Assembly (NCBI GenBank): GCA_938039225.1
Contig: CALHVH010000086.1
Span: forward strand, 1 to 5,908
Length of the DNA: 5,908 nt
Source of the DNA: an uncultured Gammaproteobacteria bacterium
Lineage (GTDB): Bacteria > Pseudomonadota > Gammaproteobacteria > Steroidobacterales > JABDMI01
Direction of reading: 5' to 3'
A program made the translations under genes and the position numbers. Below the pieces are notes generated by a model. The model ran no database searches, was not told the origin of the DNA, and worked only from the letters and a program-made list of their open reading frames with translations. Below, in pieces: positions 5,906 through 5,908 of this stretch. Every line of letters begins with the position of its first letter. The first letter of the stretch is position 1.

Positions 5906-5908
5906 TTC

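Noticed and set aside
1..5908. A previously undescribed system such as defence genes, mobile island or biosynthetic cluster
   Set aside because: The complete genes are standard families with intact motifs and similar base composition throughout; only the small intergenic repeats and the truncated left-edge gene are not fully explained.

Overview
This 5.9 kb window looks like ordinary chromosomal housekeeping DNA from an AT-rich gammaproteobacterium. The evidence is the very close resemblance of GuaB (487 aa) and GuaA (524 aa) to the enterobacterial proteins, and the arrangement of xseA divergent from guaBA, which is also found in E. coli. The genus cannot be decided from the sequence alone. 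No transposase, phage gene, CRISPR array, tRNA or rRNA is visible.

Left half, minus strand (1-2430): three genes point leftward in a tight cluster. xseA, the large subunit of exodeoxyribonuclease VII, begins at a TTG codon. Four bases after its stop comes a secreted LytM-type M23 metallopeptidase with all zinc and catalytic residues present. Twenty-one bases later a third gene begins, encoding a signal-peptide protein cut off by the window edge. The spacing suggests a single transcript linking a DNA-repair nuclease to two exported proteins.

Middle (2431-2703): a 273-base divergent control region. It contains a plausible sigma70 promoter for xseA on the minus strand and a stronger one for guaB on the plus strand (TTTACC, 17 bases, TATAAT). 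The guaB promoter is followed by an all-G/C discriminator, GCGCGG, the hallmark of promoters under stringent (ppGpp) control. The guaB leader is about 135 nt long and contains small inverted repeats.

Right half, plus strand (2704-5905): guaB (IMP to XMP) and guaA (XMP to GMP), the two steps of guanine nucleotide synthesis after IMP. They are separated by a 163-base gap holding four successive hairpins. One is a perfect 12-bp inverted repeat running through the guaB stop codon. Another resembles the dispersed 'CATTGCGAGGAG...GAAGCAATCTC' palindromic repeat seen in many bacterial genomes. This structured gap is the most unusual part of the window. No new biological system is evident: the four main genes are well-known families with intact active sites.
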